Source: Fomes fomentarius
Lineage: Eukaryota; Basidiomycota; Agaricomycetes; Polyporales; Polyporaceae
Direction of reading: 5' to 3'
Assembly: GCA_022606135.1 (NCBI GenBank)
Contig: JABYQN010000010.1
Coordinates: forward strand, 1,426,001 to 1,490,000
DNA length: 64,000 nt
Within the stretch, counting starts at the first letter, position 1. Each line of letters opens with the position of its first letter. Under the pieces are notes generated by a model. The model worked only from the letters and a program-made list of their open reading frames with translations, did not search any database and had not been told where the DNA came from. The translations under genes were made by a program, and so were the position numbers. This document shows positions 48,955 through 61,440 of this stretch, piece after piece.

Positions 48955-50225
48955 ATGCTCGTCGGCAGATGAGACATGCACGCAGTCCTCCTCGTCTCCT
49001 CGTCTTGCGATACGACGCCTCGATTGGCGTCCCGCTCATGTAGCGTCCTGCCTTTGACGCAACATACCGACGCATCATACCAGACAGACTGTTGAACAAC
49101 TATATCGCAGTATATACCGCTGTCGATCACCATCTCATAGTGCTTACTACCGTTGCACTCGCACATATAGTAATGCGGACACTTCACCCCTTTCTTATCG
49201 TACATTATCGTTTCAACGACAACTTGTTTTCTCGTGACCTCACATAGAACGCTGTTGTCGTTCGCTGTGTGCAACTTGTCTGTCGTTGTGTCGCGTCATG
49301 CAGCATGTCCCGGACCCGACCATTATCTTGCACGTCAAAAAGTAATACTAATATGGCCCATGCTACATGGTCACCGCGTGGCGCGATCCCGAGAGCTGTC
49401 CGCAGTCCGTCGGCGTTTGTGCGTCGAAAGTCGGAACAATGTACAGGCACAGACAGCTCTAGAGGCACCGAGACAGGCTGAGTGCCCTTCAGTCCGGTCC
49501 CATGGCATCCCATGGGATTCAACAGGCACCTGCCACCTGTTTCAAGTATCATGCACCTTGGGCATCGCATGGCGAGGGTGACATATCTAGATCTGTCACC
49601 CTGAAGTTGGAGACTTGCGAGTTGTCAGGCGAGCTCATCCAAGTGAGGCAACACCGATGGCGGTCGGCGCAAAGGAGTCATACATATAATTACCGCCCTG
49701 GGCCTCCAGCTGGTGGGCGAGGGGAGGCGGTTTTACAGCGCACGATCATCCAGAGGTATGATCATCAGCATACAACAAACACAACGCCAGATCCGACCGA
49801 ATGACTTCGTCCATTGCGGGCCCGAGTGCATCGCGCGTCATCAGTACTAGGACCAGGGTGCTGCAGTGTCACAGTCATGGGACGGCAAAGGTCACAGGGC
49901 GATAAGTAGAAGAGAGAATGGGCTACGAGTAGCATCGTATAAGGAGATTGTGTACGCTAGGGGTATGGAAAATGTGCGGCTTAATCGCGTGGGTGGATGA
50001 TGGATGATGTCTTACAGTCCGTTCGTCCAAGTTCCAGTTCCGTACGGGAAATGGGGGGTTTCATACACCGTGATACATTATCACTATCCAAAAAAGTCTG
50101 TCCGTTCTGCATCGTAGCTGAAGGCATGATCAATGGGCGTTCCGATTCTGAAGTTCTCTGCTTCCACTCGCTCCCAGGACGGCCATAACACACCGAGGGC
50201 ATTCCCAGGGTGGTACTCCGACCGC
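48955..50225. other. 1.27-kb convergent intergenic stretch
   Basis: It lies between the ends of the chitin deacetylase and GH72 genes. Overlapping open frames of about 115-120 codons on both strands near 49.2-49.6 kb show no family similarity or splice structure. No RNA gene or repeat recognised. Confidence 0.45.
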
Positions 50226-52224
50226 TCAGGCAAGTGTGAGGGCTGAGCCGAGGACGGTAAAGAGCACGGCGATGACGACGCCGAGCAGAGCCTGCGGGCT
50301 ACCACCGAGGAGGCCAATGGCGCCGTTGCCACCGCCATTGCCGCCGTTGCTGCCGCTCGAGCCCGAGCCGGAACCAGTCGCGCTGGGGGGCGAGGTGGGC
50401 GTGAAAGTCGCGGACGGGTTTGTGAGACACGAGCTCGCGGCGACGTTCGCACTCGAGATGCTCGGCGGTGCGTTCGCGTTAACGGTCGCGTTCCCGGAGA
50501 AGTCGCACGAAGTCGCTTTGCGGCTAGTGAGCTCGTAGAACTCACTCATCACGAAAGAGAGTTTGGTGTCTGCAATAGATAGTGGGCAAAAACCCAAGGA
50601 ACGTGAGAATACGAGGGTAGAGCATTGACGAGAGAAGCACGCACCAGGATCACAGAAGGCGACACGGCCGTAAGTACCGTTGCCACCGTCGGCCGAGATT
50701 TCGTTGCAGTTACCGCCGACCTGACCGAGGTCAGAGCACGCAAAATCGAGGAGGGAGCCGACGATGGTCCTTGGGTCGGAGGTCTTGGGCGTAAACAAGC
50801 AGCTCAAATTGCTTCCCAAGCACTTGCATGCAGCATCGTTGGGCGTGGGCGGGAGAGTCGTCGACGCGAGCCAGGTGGAATTTTGGGCCGGGCATGCCGG
50901 GAACTGCGTGTTACCGGCATCACTCTTACTTGGTGTCGTGGGAAGGGTGACCTTGCCATACTGATCCTGAAGACGGTCAAAGTCATCGCTAGTAGTGACT
51001 GTGTCGCCATTGACAGTGACAACGCCGAACTGGCCGTCGTTGCTCTGTGCGGGGAAGTAGCTGAACGCGACAGCACCAGACCAGATGTCAGACATGGGCT
51101 CGCTGAAGATCGTGCCGACCTCAGTCCAGAGACGGGGCGGCTGCTTGACGCATCCGAACTCCGAGAAGTAGGCCGGGATGCTGTAGCCTGCGAAGTCACC
51201 GTTCTTGCCGTTGTACGCAGAGGGGGTGTCGTCACCGCACCACTCGCTGAGTGAGAGAAACGTAGAAAAAGTCAGGAATAGCCACGTTCACATACATGTA
51301 CTGCGCAGCTGGCTTACTAGTTGTTGAGGCCGAAGAGGTCGATGGAGGACGCGCCCGAATTAGCATTCGTGGGATCGCAAGCGAGATACTCCGCGAGAGG
51401 GAGGACCCAGTTGTCATCGCCATCGATGGCAGCGTACCCTACCAGTGCTGAGGAGGAAATGGAGTCGCTACGGGCGTGCACAGGGAGCCCAGATAGCGTG
51501 TTAGTCTTAGGCGGTAGTGGCAAGCGCGGGATACTCACAGGTATGCCCTGACATCGCGCGCGGCAGCTTTGATGAAGGCTGCTGCAGTTGTGCCGTCGGG
51601 ACCAACAATAACTTCGTTGCCAATGTTGTATGCGAGGACGTTGTCGTACTTGTTGAAGGCGTTGATTGTGCCGAGATACAAGTCGAGGAGGTTGGTCGTC
51701 CATGACGGGCTCAGACGATCAATGGAGCCATTCACGGGAAGCGCAAGGTCGATGCTAGACGTAATATGAGCACAAGATAATTGAACCTGATCTCGGGACG
51801 CACATTGTGTAGATGCCGGCCGAGCTGAGGGCACTCATGCAATCATCATGGTTCTTGCTTGAATCTACGCTGTAGACACGAATGGCGTTGACGCCGAGTT
51901 TCTGAAGGGAGGGAATGTCACGTTTGCAGGCAGCAGAATCCGTCAGAGGGTCGATAAAGGTTGAGGGCTCGGAGAAGGGGTTATTTGGGTCGGTCGAGGT
52001 TTCACCTAGATGAACTCTGGTGAGGTTCATGGATCAGCCCAGCCAGCCTGATGTGGCGCACCTTGCTCCTGGTAGGCAATACCCTTAATGAAAAAGCGAG
52101 TCCCGTCCTCGGCGTAGAGGTACCGTCCAGCTCGGGATACTTTGGGGAGAGCGTAGGCTCCGGCCGCGAGGGCGAGTACGCCGGCTGTGAGCGCAGCGAG
52201 GCGGGAAAAGGGTGTGGAAAACAT
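50226..52224 (-). CDS. GPI-anchored beta-1,3-glucanosyltransferase (GH72 with X8/CBM43)
   Basis: Gas/Gel-type enzyme that cuts and rejoins beta-1,3-glucan in the wall. ATG 52224 with signal peptide (LAALTAGVLALAAGAYA). About eight exons. GH72 features: GTRFFIKGIAYQEQ, TDSAACKRDIPSLQKLGVNA then IRVYSVDSSKNHDDC, LDLYLGTINAFNKYDNVLAY, the acid/base glutamate in NIGNEVI, YEWCGDD, and the nucleophile in YFSEFGC. The second half has the cysteine-rich X8 module (CKCLGSNLSCLF ... FACSDLGQVGGNCNEIS ... CDP). The C-terminus has a Ser/Gly/Asn-rich spacer (GSGSGSSGSNGGNGGGNG) and a hydrophobic tail (ALLGVVIAVLFTVLGSALTLA), so a GPI anchor is predicted. All catalytic residues are present. Confidence 0.93.
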
Positions 52225-52477
52225 TAGACCTCTGTTGAGGCGTAAAGGATCGTAAGAAAGGAGAAGAAGGGGAGGCCTCGAGGGAGCGACAGGGAGCTGG
52301 TTTAAGTAATATGGAGGGAAGTGTCCAGCCTCAAAGCGTCTTGGCCTTTTGAGATCGAACGTCCGTCCTGTCAGCGTCTCTTCCCCGCCGCCAACGCCTG
52401 ACAAGCAACCCTCGGGCTCACCTCCCCGCGACAGCGCCACCCCTTATAATTGTGCCGTACTGGTAATTATTTTTAAC

Positions 52478-52561
52478 GCCCGCCTAGCTCAATCGGATAG
52501 AGCGTCAGACTCTTACGAGCGGGTTATCTGAAGGCTGCGAGTTCGACCCTCGCGGTGGGCT
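52478..52561 (+). tRNA. tRNA-Lys(CTT) with a 10-base intron, copy 3
   Basis: Same mature sequence as the two minus-strand copies: acceptor GCCCGCC/GGTGGGC, A box TAGCTCAATCGG, B box GAGTTCGACCCT, anticodon CTT. The intron is cgagcgggtt, differing from both other copies. A T-rich TTTCTTT follows. It lies about 250 bases upstream of the GH72 start, in the opposite direction. Confidence 0.93.
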
Positions 52562-52939
52562 AGTTTCTTTGCCACCCTAATTTCAATGGACCGCGCAAAC
52601 GAGGGCCTGAGGTTTCAAGTACTGCATTACTAAAGGGGAATTCTGCATTATTAAAGGGGAATTCGTATTACTGACTGATCTTACGATGCGCACCAAGGAT
52701 ATAATACCGAAGTTACAACGGTCTCGACAGTCTCACTGGTCTCACCATGTAGTCGACCGGTGCATCACCGCGTTGTGATTTTGGACACTGGCGGTGCTCG
52801 GAGACTTCTTCTAACAATTCATATACATAACGTCCAATACATAGCAAGTTCGTCACATTAGAGTCTCTCGTAGCAAGCATCGTTCGTAGTGTCGTGAGTG
52901 CAATGCGGTGTTGTGGAATGCCTCACAATGGTGCAACCT
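52562..52939. other. tRNA 3' flank with a small direct duplication
   Basis: 378 bases between the tRNA and the end of the PalI-family gene. Two adjacent copies of ctgcatta(c/t)taaaggggaatt occur at about 52620-52661. No other feature recognised. Confidence 0.5.
52620..52661. repeat. Tandem direct repeat of 21 bases, two copies
   Basis: ctgcattactaaaggggaatt is followed directly by ctgcattattaaaggggaatt, one base different. A third partial echo (cgtattactg) follows. Short, probably a local slippage duplication. Confidence 0.8.
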
Positions 52940-54075
52940 TCAACCACGGTATGTACAGCAGCTAAGCAGAGAGAGTTGTCAGTAGACAAAATGATCCGCG
53001 GCGAGGCAACACACACCTGATCGTGTATGGCAGTATAGAAACTACTATGCATGCCCACGAAGCCCATAGAAGAAAGATAGCGTTCCCCGTCGTGACGACG
53101 ATACCCAGTGGCGCGGGCGAAGCTGCCGGCCCTACTAACAGGTTATTGACGTCCTCAGCCTTTTTGATGATGACGGTCCATATTGTCGCGCCAATCAGCA
53201 GTGAGAGTGCAGCTATGACGGCGAATACTGTTGACAGTAGGAACAGCAGCGTATGCTTCAGAAACCCACTGCGAGAGTAATGATCATTCAAAGAGCACGT
53301 TTATAATGATTCAGTGTAGCACATACGTTATGAAGGCCAGCGCAGTTGCAACGGTCCCGACGAGGATGAGGTAGTATGCCGCATTCGTGAATTCGCCCAA
53401 GTAGTCTGAGTCGACGAACGTCCCCTGGGTGACGATTGCGGTGGTGAACCGACTGTAATTCGATGCCATGTCGGCCGTGATGACTGTCAGCGGCTCGAAT
53501 CTGTTCGCGGCCGAAGAGTTTGAGCAGATGCCACTTGAGTCGTCGACATAGCCGCAATGAGAGTACAGCCCAAACTTGTACAACTGGCGGACGCCTTGCA
53601 TGGCTTCGAGGGGGGCAGACGCATTGTCTGTGTAGAGACCCTCAATGGGATCACCTAGTGCGACATTTAGGCCATGCCTAACTGGGATGAGCATCAACTA
53701 TGAAGTCACAGATAAGTCTAACACGCACCCATATCCAGACACGTTCACTTTGACCTGCGCAGCTCACGCGTCAACCTCAATGCCTCTCATGCCGATGTTG
53801 TCTCGAATCACCATAGAAATGCCTCGAGGTACCTTCGAGGTGTTGATTTGGCCAACCTGCGGCCAGAAGATCGTCAGCGCGGGGGTGCACGAATCACGGA
53901 GATGATCGTGACACGAACATGCGTGAATATGAGCATCACCAATGCCGCGAAGCTTCACCATGCAGTTCGGTGAGTCAGAGAACCAAGAACAGCATACACG
54001 AGCTCGAAAAGCGAGCACATGTTACGGCACTCACGAGAGGACCGACGCGGAGCCGATGCATACTTCGCCTCGCAT
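52940..54075 (-). CDS. SUR7/PalI-family four-span membrane protein
   Basis: Plasma-membrane protein family that includes Sur7 (eisosome/actin patch) and PalI/Rim9 (ambient pH sensing). ATG 54075; start MRGEVCIGSASVLS, then by three short introns FAALVMLIFTH, VGQINTSKVPRGISM and VKVNVSGYG. The large external loop holds RQLYKFGLYSHCGYV and CSNSSAANRFEPL, with the family Cys pair. Later spans are AAYYLILVGTVATALAFIT, LLFLLSTVFAVIAALSLLIG and AIFLLWASWACIVVSILPY. A last small exon ends SCCTYRG with stop 52940-52942. The short tail lacks the long cytosolic extension of typical PalI, so which branch it belongs to is open. Divergent from ATG26. Confidence 0.82.
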
Positions 54076-54396
54076 TGTCTACGAGAAGGGCAGACAGTAA
54101 GGATAGATGGGGAGAAAGGTATCCAGGGCGGCTACAGAGGAGATGAACAGGCAAGCAAGCCTCGAGGATACCATTGCCTGACGCGACGTGCGCGCCGTGT
54201 CGCACAAAAGTCACCTGCTTTGATTACCATAACGGGCGATCCCAAGGTTCGCGTACTATGGGCGCTTGTAGCGTGTGGCGCGTCCCCTCAGCCATCCCAC
54301 TATGCAGGCCTGAGCTCCTCGCCCTCCTTCCCAATCCTACTTCCTTTGTGTTCGGGTCTACCTCTTTTTTGCCTCTCTCATCAGTACTTATAATCC
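54076..54396. promoter_or_regulatory. Divergent promoter between PalI-family gene and ATG26
   Basis: 321 bases between the two start codons. The ATG26-proximal half is pyrimidine-rich (cttccaatcctacttccttt; ctcttttttgcctctctc). No named element seen. Confidence 0.45.
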
Positions 54397-57300
54397 ATGG
54401 CGCAAGACAGACAATTAGACTCCCCACCAACGATTCCAGGCACCACTCCCGTTATTGCAATGTCTCTTGCTACGGACCACTCTTCGACGTCCGGAGACAC
54501 GATTTCAGAGTCTAAGAGCAGTGCTGTGAAACGTGTCATGGAGAAAACTGCCGACAAGCTTGCCCGGGACAACGCCTTGCTTTCTCAGAGCCAGCCGGCC
54601 TTGCCTCAGCCAGGCCATAGACGCATGTTCAGCCTCACTAGGGGGAAAGGAAAGGAACGGCAGCTAGAAGGTGCGTTATGATCACTTGCTTGTTGAAGAA
54701 GGAAGCACGAACACATGTCTTACTAGGAGAAGACGATCTGACTTCACGCTCACAACAACTGTCTTCACCGTCTTTGCCCCCGCTCTCTCCGCGCAAGTAC
54801 CGTCGTATCTCGGGTACCCCCAAAGATGACGAATCCCCATTCATTATTCCGAGTTCGCCCTCCATGGGACCCAGTCGCCCCGAGAACCTCATATTCCGTG
54901 GGTTCCGATCAGTATGTTTTCGGAGCGGTTGTCATGTGTTCGCGTCCTTATTGAATACGGTTTCATATCAGATGCATGCGGGAACCCAAACCTTCATTCA
55001 AGCCCTGCAGGCTGTTCCGTGGGCAGAGGACCAGGACCAAGATGACGAGGAAATGAACCATGATATCACACCAGTTGAGACGGAGAGCGACGAGGACGAC
55101 AGGATAGGTACACTCTCCCACCAGTACCTGTTTATGAGTCCTCTGACTTGCCTGTGTCAGTTAATCGCCTCACTTCCTCCATTCATGCCATATATCGCCC
55201 CTTAGCTCGCCTGAGAAGAGGCGAACCCTCTGCGTCCTCGCATCGTGTAGCGAAGACCCCGGACCTTCCAAGCTTATCCGACAACGAGGACGTATCAAGA
55301 TCCGATGACCCCCTCGTGTTGGACGAGGATACGGAGGGAGACTTCGAACCTTTGGTTGGCGGTCTAATTACTGACGCCATCCATTCCGGACGTATCTCCC
55401 CGAGACAATTCCCGACTTAGACAGTTCGGCACAAGATATCTCCGCTAGTACCAGGGACAGGACGAGCAACAGATCAGGCAGTATGGCGACGGTACGACAT
55501 AACCGTCGTGCCCAGCTAGCACAGAAGCTGCGAGATGTGTTTGACTTAGATGACATTCACGAAGTGGTAGCAGGTAAGGTTTCAGGTGCTCTCCCCCACA
55601 AAACCCGATGAACTCACCAACCTATCTGTGCAGAATTGCCGTGTTGGCTGCTCCGTTCAGTCTGTGAGTAACTTTGCTGCCACCAAGCGAGAGTTTGTGG
55701 GTAACTCAAAGTGCAGTAGTGCTTCAAGGATATATGTACCTAACAGACGCATATATCTGCTTTTTTGCTCATCTTCCATCAAGAGAGGTTTGTGCTTTAG
55801 CTCTGTTCCATACAGTGTGGCTCACCGTTTTTTCAGGACCAAATTCTCAAGAGCGGATCGTTGTTCAAGAAAGCTCAACGGACCAAGCGGTGGATAAGGC
55901 ATTGGTTCCTTCTCAGGAATGACGTGTTGTCTTGGTATCAGTCCGCTTCGGTATGGTCTCGCTTGTGACTGTAGTGACTCACGTATACTGATTCATGAAT
56001 AGGATCCGTACTTCCCGCATGGCGTCGTCGATCTCCGGTATGCGATTAGCTGCGAGCCCGTAGGCCAGAAGGACATCCGCTTGCGAACCAACCAGAAGTC
56101 TATCCGGTTATCTGCGGACTCAGTGCCAAACCGCGATGAATGGGTCAAGGCAATCCGTAGGGTCATCTTGAAGGCTCATAACATGGGTGATAGTATCAAG
56201 GTGTGTACACTAGTTGTGAAGACGGCCTAGGTTAACCGTGCTGTCCAGATCGCTATCCCATATCCAGCTGTTGTCGACGTCGATAGGTCAAACGCGATGG
56301 ATTTCAGCGAAACAATTGAGATCAAAGTTCAAGATAAGAGCATGGACCTCGCCCTTGACTCCTATTTCTTCGCATACTTCCAAGACCTTCCGACAGCGCT
56401 GGAGCAGATTCGCGAATCCGTTCGCTCATACAGAGGGATCCTGTCTTCTCCGTGTTCGCCAACAGTGGTCGACACCACGGCCAGACGTTCTTCTAGTGCC
56501 CGCCCTGGAGAATATGTGCCGACTACTCCCTCGACGGAAAGTGTAGCCAAGGCGCCCTCTGGTTTCCGTTTATCATCCTTGCTCAAGCCCCTCCAAGAGA
56601 CGTTGCCGATAGGTCGCTCTGCTAGCGCCCCTGGTGCACACGAGACGAACAACGAGGATTTCACGCACATCGTGAAGCGGACCAGTACGTCGTTCGTGCC
56701 GATCACGGCGCAGGCTGAGACGACCTCTCCCAGCGAAGGTGAGCCTACGGGGCGATCCGACCCTCTTCACTCATCGGCCTCGAGTCTGACTGCCGCCCCT
56801 ACACCCACACCTTCTGGCTACACCTATCCGCCCTCTACGTCTGCTTCGACCGCAGACATCCGTGGCTCCGCGACGAAGGATGTGACGAGTGTAATTGGAT
56901 GGGGTATACCCTATATACCTTCTTGGCTGCGGACGCCCTCCCGTAGTCTTTTCGGGACTGCTGCAACGAGTGCCCATCCGCACTTAGAGCATGCGGCGAC
57001 ATTGCCTGCCCCAACAGTCACAGAGGTGGTCTCATCCTCTGGAGCGCCGTCGTCCCGAGAGACGACTAGTATGTCTGTCAGTGGTGACTTCGGATTCTTC
57101 AGCATCCTTGAGACTCCCGAGACCACGGTCGATGCTGAGACTGTGGAGAAGTTCCGACAAGCCTTCGCTTTTGACGACAAGGAGAACCTCCTGGGCAGTG
57201 AGTACTTACGCTGGACGTAGTCAGGCATGATTTGACTCAAACCCTACAGTCTTCCCCGGATACCTGTTCCGTCTTCTTCCGGTCTACGGTCGCCTCTACG

Positions 57301-59701
57301 TGTCGAACAACTACTTCTGCTTCAAGTCCAGTGGGCCGTTGAACTCGAGGACACGGGTATGCATCTTTATGTCAGGAATGAAGTCGCTCGTTGATCGCTT
57401 TCCCATAGATGATTCTCCCATTGAAGGATATCCTTGCGACCGAGAAACAGAAGTCGTTCCGCTTCGGGCATCATGGTCTCGTCATTATCGTCAAGGGTCA
57501 TGAGGAGCTATTCTTCGAATTTGTGGATGAGGAGCGCCGTGATGCCTTTGTGAATGCCATTCAGCGGCAGTTGGAGGAGGTCCGGCGCCGCACATTGTCT
57601 GGGGACTCTCGTGCATCGACAAACTCACGGCACGATGCACTCGTTCTGGAGGAGTTTAGCCATCGGCACCCTGACATGAGCGAATCTCAGTCGAATTCAT
57701 CAGAGTCCGCGCCGGCATATATGTTCACGTCGCAGTCATCGACGTTCCTCTCGTTCAAACCCGACAAGCCTCTGCACTTCACGTTCTTGACTATCGGCTC
57801 GAGAGGAGACGTACAGCCGTATATCGCCCTTGCCAAGGGTCTCATGGCGGACGGTCATCGTGTTCGAATTGCGACCCATGGCGAGTTCCGAGAGTGGGTT
57901 GAGTCGGTGAGTACACCTATGCACGTGCGATCATTCGTTTCACTTACGTTGTCGACAGCATGGAATCGAGTTCGGTTACGTAGGAGGTGACCCTGCTGAA
58001 TTGATGCGTATATGCGTCGAGAATGGCACCTTCACTGTTGCTTTCCTAAAGGAGGGTGTTCAGAAGGTGCGTCGAGCATCGACTTTATGGTGGTTCGCCG
58101 CTTGATGTTTTTGGTCGGCAGTTCCGCGGATGGATAGACGACCTATTGAAGACATCTTGGGAGGCATGCCAGGGTACAGACGTCCTCGTAGAGAGTCCAA
58201 GTGCAATGGGTGGCTATCATATTGCTGAAGCATTGAAAATTCCCTACTTCCGCGCCTTCACTATGACTTGGTCGCGGACCAGGTAAGTACCCGCACAGTG
58301 ATGTTGTCAGAGTCAGCTTACACTAGCATCAGAGCGTATCCTCATGCTTTCGCGGTCCCTGAACACAAGGTAAGCTCTCTTTCTTCTGTTATCCCTTCCT
58401 TTAGATCATCCTGCTGACTATCTCCACAGATGGGAGGCAACTACAACTATATGGTAAGACATACCAACTGTGAATTTCGCTTCAAATGAATGACACACGT
58501 TCTTCGTCTCCAGACCTATGTACTCTTTGATCAGGTCTTTTGGCGCGGCACAGCAGGACAGATCAATCGCTGGCGAAGAAACACGCTCGGACTTCCCAGT
58601 ACAAGTTTGGACCGGATGGAGCCTCATAAGATCCCCTTCCTTTACAATTTCAGTCCCACCGTAGTTCCACGTCCGTTGGATTGGCCTGAATGGATCCGAG
58701 TAACAGGTGAGACTTGTTCCACTTCTGTACCAGCGACAGAAGTGACGCCAGGCAGGTTACTGGTTCTTGGACGACGCCGATGTGAGCGGGAAGAAATGGC
58801 AACCTCCACAAGACCTGCTAGCCTTCATGGAAGAAGCGCGCAAGGCGAACAAGAAGATCGTTTACATAGGCTTCGGTAGCATCGTTGTCCCTGACCCGAA
58901 GGCCATGACACGCTGTGTCATCGACGCCATTGTGCAGAGTGGCGTGTATGCCATCTTGTCAAAGGGCTGGTCTGACCGTTTGGTGAAGGATGCACCAGCT
59001 CAGACTGAACCTGAGGAACCCCTGCCCAAGCAGATTTACCCCATATCATCCATTCCACATGACTGGTTATTCAAGCAGATTGACGCAGCTTGTCATCACG
59101 GAGGTGCAGGTACAACGGGTGCTAGTCTAAGAGGTAAGTTCATTATGCTAGTCTTGCTATGACCATTGCTCATCTCCCGAGTAGCCGGCATCCCAACTAT
59201 TATCAAACCCTTCTTCGGTGATCAGTTCTTCTGGGCCGACCGAGTTGAAGCGCTCGGAATCGGTGCTGCGGTGCGCAAATTGACTGTGGACAGTCTCGCG
59301 CATGCTCTGCATGAGGCTACGAGCAGCCAGAAGCTCATCGATAGAGCGAGACTGGTCGGTGAGCAGATCAGAGCGGTACGTCGAGCTTACTTCTGTCACT
59401 GTCAAACCACGAACTGTACTGACACCTACTGCAGGAGAACGGCGTTGCCACTGCCATGGAGGCGATTTACCGAGACTTGGAATATGCTCGCTCGCTCATT
59501 AAGGGTGCTGCCCATCGCGACGCTCAACACGAAAGCGATGACCACCTCGATGCTGAGCACGCCACTATCCGTGACTATCCTTCCTCCTCCACACCTCCAG
59601 AACACCCGAGCCCCAGTTGGTCTGCCACCGGAGCTGTCAGCGACTGGAGTGTCATCTCAGACTCAGACTCACCTTCACACGAATCAAACTCTTCCACGTA
59701 A
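54397..59701 (+). CDS. ATG26: Sterol 3-beta-glucosyltransferase Atg26 (UGT51)
   Basis: Large multidomain enzyme that glucosylates ergosterol; in some fungi also needed for peroxisome degradation. About 18-20 exons. N-terminal Ser/Pro-rich region ([15 protein letters not shown]...), then a GRAM domain ([20 protein letters not shown]), a PH domain ([66 protein letters not shown]), a second GRAM domain ([39 protein letters not shown]), and the glycosyltransferase domain starting [20 protein letters not shown]. The donor site is [20 protein letters not shown] followed by [20 protein letters not shown], with the conserved HHGGAGTT core and GDQFFWA. A Ser-rich C-terminal tail ends ESNSST. Domain order equals that of Atg26. 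The many short exons in 54.7-56.2 kb make the N-terminal half approximate. Confidence 0.92.
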
Positions 59702-59909
59702 TAGGACTTCACCTAGACGGACGAAATTTCTCGGAAGCTTATGCACTATCTAACGTCCACGTTTCTGTCACGACCCCACGATGTTATATGCCATTCCTGT
59801 CTGTCCGTGTACATGCTCCGATAGATGCCATACTTCCCCCACCTGTATAGTCAACATACTGTATTCTATACTGATATGCCCACGGCTTGTCCCCTATCTC
59901 CACTCTCCC

Positions 59910-61440
59910 TTACATCGTTGCTCCAGCGGAATCGTCCTTGTAATGTTCGTCGAAGATGCGCTTGCTGAACTGCCCGAAGTTCTCTGTCGCAGAGAGCTGC
60001 TGGTCCACGTTTGGCTGCATGAACAACGCAAAGGTCTCGCGCGAGATGCGCTCGGCGTCTGGCGCCGCACCGACGCGTACACAATGCGGGGTCGCGCGCA
60101 GTTTGCCCCCGGTCGCGAGCTCAAGGGCTTCACCCGTCTGGAAAGCGAGACAGTCCGCCGGGATCGAGACTTTGGTGAGAGCACCACCGCGGGTGCGGAT
60201 GTAGAGGCCGGAAGTGGGTGAAGGAGATTGGACGACCGTTGGTTCTCCTGAAGGTTCCCGACGCAAGTACACAGCCTGTACTGCAAATTCAACGCATTCG
60301 CCAACAAATTGCTGTCATGGATTGAAACACGTACTGAGCACAAGCCTGTGAGAAGAGAATGGTCCAGATGGAAGCCACACCAGCTATCGACAGCTTCATC
60401 CTCTGCAGGAAGGGGATTCTCGGGCGAGGGTGGGAAGTAGTGCAAGAGGCGGGCCTTGACCGTTTGCGACGAGCTGATCAAGTCCACCAGGGAAAGCGAA
60501 GAATCAGATAGATAGGAAGATGCTGAGAGAGAAGATTCAGGAAGTCTGCTCCCAAGCAATGCCATACAAGACCTACCGAAGGGCTGGCAGGCTACGGCGA
60601 GCTGGCAGCCAACCTTGAACACGAAGCTGTAGGTCGGCATTTATCAACTGGGCCATACTGGATAGATCATTTGAAGCCTACCGGCCAAGATCTTTGAACG
60701 CTTGCTCAAAATTCTGAAATTCCGGTGTTTCGCTGGGCCCTGTGAGATCGCAGTGAGCATCCTTCGGGGTGTTAGAGATAACCGAGATACTGACAGATGT
60801 TATTGCCGTAGTATTCAGGATACGCTGCACGCAACTCTGCGGAGACGTTTGGTTCATCCAGCACAGGGTTGGCGTAGTATGATCCCTTCATAGTATCTGC
60901 AGTATGCATCAGTAGCGTGGCCAAAGATCACAGCCGCGGCTCAGAGATGCTGACCTGGTTTGCCGTTCATAATTTCCTGTATATGAGATGTTGAGATGCT
61001 TCGTCGACAACGAGCTAAGTACTGTGTGACCTGACCTTGCCATGGGACCATCCAAAGCTAAACAAACAGTTAGAATGGCGAGCGAGGTAACCGGCAGCTG
61101 TATATCTGACCTATATCTGCTTTTGGGATCAGCAGATCGCTCCCTTTCCTTGGGGTCGAGGTTTGCGAAACGGTATGCGAGTCTCAACAATGTCTCCCGA
61201 GCAGGTGCATAGTTTGAGGGCAAATCGCGAACGATGATGATACCCAAGCTATCCGGATGAGACCCGAAAGCCTTTTCTGCAACCATATCAACATGATTAT
61301 CTTCGTTTCAAGTTTAACAGTTCTGTGGACTTGCCGATGGAAGGCGTAAGAGAAAGAGGCGAATTTACGAGCGTGTTGTAGGGTACAGAGACAGCACCCT
61401 CTGCTGTCAGCGTGATGTTGGAACTAGCAACGGTGGCCAT
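59910..61440 (-). CDS. 2-oxoglutarate/Fe(II) oxygenase-like protein (isopenicillin-N-synthase-like fold), orphan
   Basis: Start MATVASSNITLTAEGAVSVP at ATG 61440; about six exons; stop after KDDSAGATM at 59910-59912. N-terminal: AFGSHPDSLGIIIVRDLPSN, ETLLRLAYRFANLDPKERE, then MNGKPD, GSYYANPVLDEPNVSAELR, FVFKVGCQLAVACQPF. The C-terminal half carries candidate metal ligands: HLDHSLLTGLC (HxD) and a later histidine in RATPHCVR, with GLYIRTRGGALTKVSIP between them, GEALELATGGKL, and an Arg in RISRETFALFMQP suited to bind the 2-oxoglutarate carboxylate. So the HxD...H...R order of the superfamily is visible. The first intron appears to have a GC donor (GCAAGT, intron 61277-61334), needed to keep frame. 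No substrate can be named; it stands beside Atg26 and Ric1 and is not in a cluster. Confidence 0.72.

Noticed and set aside
49205..49581. Overlapping frames on both strands between chitin deacetylase and GH72
   Set aside because: Mutual antisense shadows without family resemblance or splice sites.
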